Source of the DNA: Polynucleobacter rarus
GTDB lineage: Bacteria > Pseudomonadota > Gammaproteobacteria > Burkholderiales > Burkholderiaceae
Direction of reading: 5' to 3'
Length of the DNA: 64,000 nt
NCBI RefSeq assembly: GCF_003072505.1
Contig: NZ_NTGB01000001.1
Span: 818,820-882,819 of the forward strand
A program made the position numbers and the translations under genes. Below, in pieces: positions 62,862 through 64,000 of the stretch; position 1 is the stretch's first letter, and each line of letters begins with the position of its first letter. Under the pieces are notes generated by a model. The model saw only the letters and a list, made by a program, of their open reading frames with translations. It was not told where the DNA came from and ran no database searches.

Positions 62862-63235
62862 AAATATATAAACAGTTAAATGTGGGGAGTCTGAGGCGAG
62901 TGGTCAGAATTAGAAGGAGGATAGGTAGGAAAATGAAGTTAAATTAAAGTCAGTAGAAAATAAAAAAATCTAAAGATTAAAAAGAGGCGTTAAATCAAGG
63001 TTTAGTAAGACTATAACGAACAAGGAAAAGTAAGATGTTTTTGGTTCAGCAACCAAGTCTAGCGAAGAAAACAGGCAATAAACTTGAATAAGTCTGGGTT
63101 CAGATGTTGAATCAGCGTTTATGGGATGATTCTAACACTATTTAAAGTGTGTCCTACATTCTTGTTAAATATACAACACACTCTAGCAAAAAAAATTCTA
63201 ATGATGTGGCTAAATCAATCTGATAAGGCCATATT
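62862..63235 (-). promoter_or_regulatory. rho leader, C/U-rich intergenic region
   Basis: 374 bases between trxA and rho without a gene. On the plus strand the portion from about 62880 to 63100 is A/G-rich, so the rho mRNA leader is rich in C and U and poor in G (for example CCTACCTATCCTCCTTC in minus-strand sense). That is the composition of a rut site. A possible -10 TAGAAT lies near 63130 in minus-strand sense, but I cannot fix the promoter. Confidence 0.5.
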
Positions 63236-63562
63236 TTACAAATGTGAATCGATGAATGCAGTCAATTGTGATTTAGCTAAAGCACCGACTTTTTGTGCTG
63301 CAACTTCACCGTTTTTAAATAAAATTAATGTTGGGATGCCACGGATTCCAAACTTTAAAGGAACGGCTTGATTTTCATCCACGTTAATTTTAGCAATTTG
63401 AATTTTATCGCCATAGTCTTTTGCTACTTCTTCAAGAATGGGGGCAATCATCTTGCAAGGACCACACCATTCTGCCCAAAAGTCTAGAAGAACTGGTTTG
63501 GTTGAGTTGGTTACGTCTTCTTCAAAAGAACTATCGGTAACGTATTTAATTCCTTCGCTCAT
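63236..63562 (-). CDS. trxA: Thioredoxin
   Basis: 108 residues. The active site WCGPCK is at about 32-37 in [14 protein letters not shown]; the cis-proline loop GIRGIPTL and the C-terminal helix end (AFIDSHL) are normal. AAGGAAGC is a good ribosome site for the ATG at 63560-63562. TrxA keeps cytoplasmic protein thiols reduced. The trxA-rho order is common in Burkholderiales and other Proteobacteria. Confidence 0.97.
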   Translation of the reverse strand: MSEGIKYVTDSSFEEDVTNSTKPVLLDFWAEWCGPCKMIAPILEEVAKDYGDKIQIAKINVDENQAVPLKFGIRGIPTLILFKNGEVAAQKVGALAKSQLTAFIDSHL

Positions 63563-63707
63563 AAAGCTTCCTTAATTAACTGTGTAAGTAAAAGTTGATA
63601 TTATTTTCTAATTCCTTATTCTACATCTGTTCTAAAAAAATATCTAAGGCTCACTTTTTGATGCTGATTAATGATTTAATAAAACATTACCCAAAACTAA
63701 AACAATA

Positions 63708-64000
63708 ATGCCCATCGAAAAGATTTCATTTCAACCGAACCAAGGTGCTCTAGAGCAAATTGCTGATCATATTTGGGAAGTATCGAAGCGATATCTTCAA
63801 AGACCTCTTGTTATTCTGAGTACTTCAGGTCCCACATATCAACTACGACAAATTTTAGAGTCTCAAAGACCTACTCCTTGCCCCATTGAGCTGGCATTTT
63901 TACCGACACTATTTGGTTTGGATCAGTGGTTAAATTTAACATCAGATTTGCAAAGCACCCAAAATGTATTTTCTGATTTTCAACGATGGGAAATTGTCTT
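63708..64000 (+). CDS. Probable AddB-like/PD-(D/E)XK nuclease family protein (5' end only)
   Basis: About 97 codons from the ATG at 63708 to the window end, open throughout. The visible part (MPIEKISFQPNQGALEQIAD, then LVILSTSGPTYQLRQILES and ELAFLPTLFGLDQW) resembles the N-terminus of AddB-type exonuclease/helicase subunits, where a FLPT...L element follows the first strands. A PD-(D/E)XK nuclease gene next to trxA-rho is, from memory, usual in Polynucleobacter. Catalytic residues lie beyond the window. Divergent from trxA. Confidence 0.5.
   Translation, partial: MPIEKISFQPNQGALEQIADHIWEVSKRYLQRPLVILSTSGPTYQLRQILESQRPTPCPIELAFLPTLFGLDQWLNLTSDLQSTQNVFSDFQRWEIV

Noticed and set aside
1..64000. 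CRISPR arrays, prophage genes or a canonical multi-gene defence system
   Set aside because: No regularly spaced repeats, no integrase or structural phage genes, and no cas or toxin-antitoxin pairs were seen; the NERD helicase stands alone.

Overview
The window looks like a chromosomal stretch of a low-GC betaproteobacterium of the Burkholderiaceae, most like Polynucleobacter. This is inference from gene content: five orphan Bug/TctC-type solute-binding proteins, a trxA-rho-rpmE2 housekeeping block, A+T-rich coding DNA, and Burkholderiales-style BcsP/BcsQ proteins. Gene density is high, with many 4-base overlaps and several TTG starts.

Layout. 1-3.7 kb (minus): a molybdenum hydroxylase (two subunits, the large one cut by the window edge) and an FccB-type sulfide dehydrogenase flavoprotein. 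3.8-9.6 kb: a DnaQ-like exonuclease/GIY-YIG fusion, GST and LON-domain genes, then small minus-strand genes (phhB, CoA-binding protein, lipoprotein) and a PlsC-like acyltransferase. tRNA-His (GTG) sits at 9.93 kb with a clear promoter. 10-16.3 kb: acyl-CoA ligase, DUF924 protein, a TctC protein, a NERD-domain helicase and two tandem cold-shock genes. 16.6-24.5 kb: an apparent catabolic island (2-hydroxyacid dehydrogenase, class II aldolase, amidohydrolase, Ldh2-type dehydrogenase, CocE-type hydrolase) bracketed by TctC genes. 24.5-28 kb: a polytopic membrane protein with a small cupredoxin-like partner, and an LVIVD beta-propeller protein.

28-46.9 kb is the most distinctive part: an exopolysaccharide region. 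After manC and two unrecognised genes comes a Wss-type (acetylated cellulose) cluster in two same-strand blocks. Block 1 is wssF-like, bcsC/wssE, a second wssF-like gene, wssG (AlgF-like), wssH (AlgI-like MBOAT), wssI (AlgJ/AlgX-like). Block 2 is bcsP, bcsQ, bcsA, bcsB, bcsZ. BcsA/BcsB should make and move cellulose under c-di-GMP control (a PilZ motif is visible), BcsC should export it, BcsZ trim it, and WssF-I add acetyl groups in the periplasm. Compared with the Pseudomonas fluorescens wssA-J order, the acetylation/export block lies upstream of the synthase block and the SGNH gene is duplicated around bcsC.

47-50.6 kb: an azlC/azlD branched-chain amino acid exporter pair split by an IS66-family element whose tnpC carries a frameshift. 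50.7-58 kb: two more TctC proteins, a YeeE-type sulfur transporter, a dienelactone hydrolase, a CobW-type GTPase, a second LVIVD protein and a VOC enzyme. 58-64 kb: MATE transporter, ArnT-like glycosyltransferase, rpmE2, rho, trxA and the start of a probable AddB-like nuclease gene.
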